5,344 nucleotides of DNA, from assembly GCA_947496905.1 (NCBI GenBank), contig CANMEW010000088.1, positions 1 through 5,344 of the forward strand, given 5' to 3'. Position numbers and translations under genes: made by a program. Origin of the DNA: Rickettsiales bacterium (GTDB taxonomy: Bacteria > Pseudomonadota > Alphaproteobacteria > Rickettsiales > UBA1997). Numbering within the stretch: the first letter of the stretch is position 1; the number at the start of each line of letters is the position of its first letter. The notes under the pieces were generated by a model. It saw only the letters and a program-made list of their open reading frames with translations, ran no database searches and had not been told where the DNA came from. Of this stretch, positions 4,316 through 5,344 are shown one piece after another.

Positions 4316-5344
4316 CTAGCGACGATTGTCTCGTCCGCTTGGTCTGCCACCACCAGAGCTAGGTGTTCTTGGACCTCTAGTGTTGGAGTAAGGTTTTCTA
4401 CGGCCAGAAGAAGCTGGTCTTCTTGCATCGGTGCTGGCTGATCTGGTGCTAGAAGAAAATTCGGAGCGACTTGAAGATTCTCTGGAGTCGGATTTTTTGA
4501 ACCAACCAAAACCAAAAGATTTTTTTTGCCCACCATCTTCGCCAAAGCGAGCAGATGGACCGGAGCGTAACGATTCTCTACTGTCCCAATCTTTTCTAAC
4601 TGCACCACGTCCAGTGCCTAGCCTGTCGCCAATTACGTTGATGTCATCTCGTCTTGCTCTCGGGTAGGAATCTTCCTTTTTTTTACCTAGACCAAAAAGT
4701 CCGAAGATTTTTTTCCCAGCTCTTTCACCGCCAGTTTTTTCTGCACCAACTCTTTCTCTGCCAAATCTCTCATTGCGGCTGCGCTCAGGTCTGTCGTAAG
4801 AATCTCTAGAATCTCTGCGAGGCGCCGCCTCTCTTCTGTCGCTACGCTCTACTCTGGAATCATCCCTTCTGTCGAATGATTTAACCGGAGATCTAGTTGA
4901 AGATCTCGGATTTCTTTCAGCTGAACCACTGCTTCTTGGAGCTCTGGAGCTTGGACGTCTTTCCTTTTGTTCGCGGTAATCACGCTCCGCAGGAGCCGCG
5001 GCCACTCCGTGGTAAGCATGCGTTTCGTCAACGGGAATTCTGAATTTAATTACCTTCTCCACTTCACGCAAAAATTTTACTTCTCCTGGAGCGCAAAAAG
5101 AAATTGCCACACCTTCGCGACCAGCTCTGGCTGTGCGACCGATGCGGTGAACGTAACTTTCTGGATCGATGGGAATGTCGTAATTGATGACGTGGCTAAT
5201 TGCGGGAATATCGATTCCTCGAGCGGCAATGTCGGTTGCAACCAACACCTGAATTTCTCCGGCACGGAAATCGGAAAGAGCCTTTTCGCGAGCGCCTTGC
5301 GATTTATTGCCGTGAATTGCTGCGGCTTTAATGCCGTGGGTTAG
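4316..5344 (-). CDS. rhlE: RhlE-type DEAD-box ATP-dependent RNA helicase, C-terminal part (gene continues past the right edge)
   Basis: The visible 342 residues (numbered from the window edge) are the end of the second RecA-like domain plus a long tail. IHGNKSQGAREKALSDFRAG (10-29) is the segment after motif IV. VATDIAARGIDIP (35-47) is motif V, and YVHRIGRTARAGR (64-76) is motif VI with its ATP-contacting arginines. GVAISFCAPGEVKFLREVEK and IPVDE follow, as in the RhlE subfamily. The product would unwind short RNA duplexes, acting in ribosome assembly or RNA turnover. From about 113 to the end, roughly 230 residues are Arg/Ser/Asp/Gly-rich and probably disordered, far longer than the core needs. 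Two Phe/Gly blocks flanked by lysines interrupt it (211-223 and 274-284). No folded RNA-binding domain follows the core. The ATP-binding half, with motifs Q, I and II, lies outside the window, so integrity cannot be judged. The reading frame is open to the edge; an internal GTG at 5248 is not the true start. Confidence 0.92.
   Translation of the reverse strand, partial: LTHGIKAAAIHGNKSQGAREKALSDFRAGEIQVLVATDIAARGIDIPAISHVINYDIPIDPESYVHRIGRTARAGREGVAISFCAPGEVKFLREVEKVIKFRIPVDETHAYHGVAAAPAERDYREQKERRPSSRAPRSSGSAERNPRSSTRSPVKSFDRRDDSRVERSDRREAAPRRDSRDSYDRPERSRNERFGRERVGAEKTGGERAGKKIFGLFGLGKKKEDSYPRARRDDINVIGDRLGTGRGAVRKDWDSRESLRSGPSARFGEDGGQKKSFGFGWFKKSDSRESSSRSEFSSSTRSASTDARRPASSGRRKPYSNTRGPRTPSSGGGRPSGRDNRR

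Noticed and set aside
4288..4608. Open frame of about 106 codons on the minus strand under the rhlE tail
   Set aside because: It overlaps the rhlE tail in another frame, where biased Arg/Ser codons suppress stops. The rhlE frame is continuous with clear helicase motifs, and no independent protein features are seen in the alternative.
4967..5344. Open + strand frame of about 125 codons antisense to the helicase core
   Set aside because: It is the antisense shadow of conserved motifs V and VI. The translation is low in recognisable structure and no promoter or ribosome binding site supports it.

Overview
The window looks like an AT-rich chromosomal segment of a proteobacterium, most likely an alphaproteobacterium. 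The evidence is a small PntAB-type transhydrogenase subunit (the three-gene transhydrogenase layout), a MtaB protein whose linker carries the VNDIMSVRETA stretch I associate with alphaproteobacterial homologues, a two-BON-domain lipoprotein that implies an outer membrane, and a RhlE-type helicase. Genes are packed with overlaps, and long A/T runs are common. I cannot name a genus. Nothing resembles a phage, a CRISPR array or a defence island.

Layout. Positions 1-196 hold a possible C-terminal gene scrap on the + strand, a terminator and a 20-bp perfect palindrome. Positions 197-3239 are a tight four-gene operon read on the minus strand in the order pntAB, a truncated LTA-synthase/sulfatase-family membrane protein, a DolP-like BON lipoprotein, and mtaB. 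Gene joints are 10 bp apart, a 4-bp ATGA overlap, and an 8-bp overlap. Positions 3240-3417 are a divergent promoter region with a 20-bp-period direct repeat. A tRNA-Gln(TTG) follows at 3418-3492 on the + strand. After a repetitive, G-poor leader comes a small protein made of a DbpA-type RNA-binding domain plus an RGG-like tail (3571-4011). Positions 4012-4315 hold no gene but three stacked inverted-repeat structures: a 142-bp MITE-like palindrome, a bidirectional terminator, and a short inverted/tandem repeat. The window ends inside a rhlE-type DEAD-box helicase on the minus strand (4316 to beyond 5344), which has a long Arg/Ser/Gly-rich tail.

How the parts may fit. The two RNA-related genes converge on a shared terminator. 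One supplies a helicase core with a disordered basic tail and no folded C-terminal RNA-binding domain. The other supplies the kind of RNA-binding domain normally fused to DbpA/DeaD helicases. They look like a helicase and a possible trans-acting RNA-binding partner, but this is inference. The minus operon mixes energy metabolism, envelope and tRNA-modification genes with no clear single pathway. It stands out because pntAB has neither pntAA nor pntB beside it, and because the next gene has lost its whole catalytic domain while remaining overlap-coupled to the lipoprotein gene. I found no convincing wholly new system; the split RNA-binding-domain/helicase pair, the domain-truncated membrane gene and the palindromic intergenic elements are the items most worth checking.
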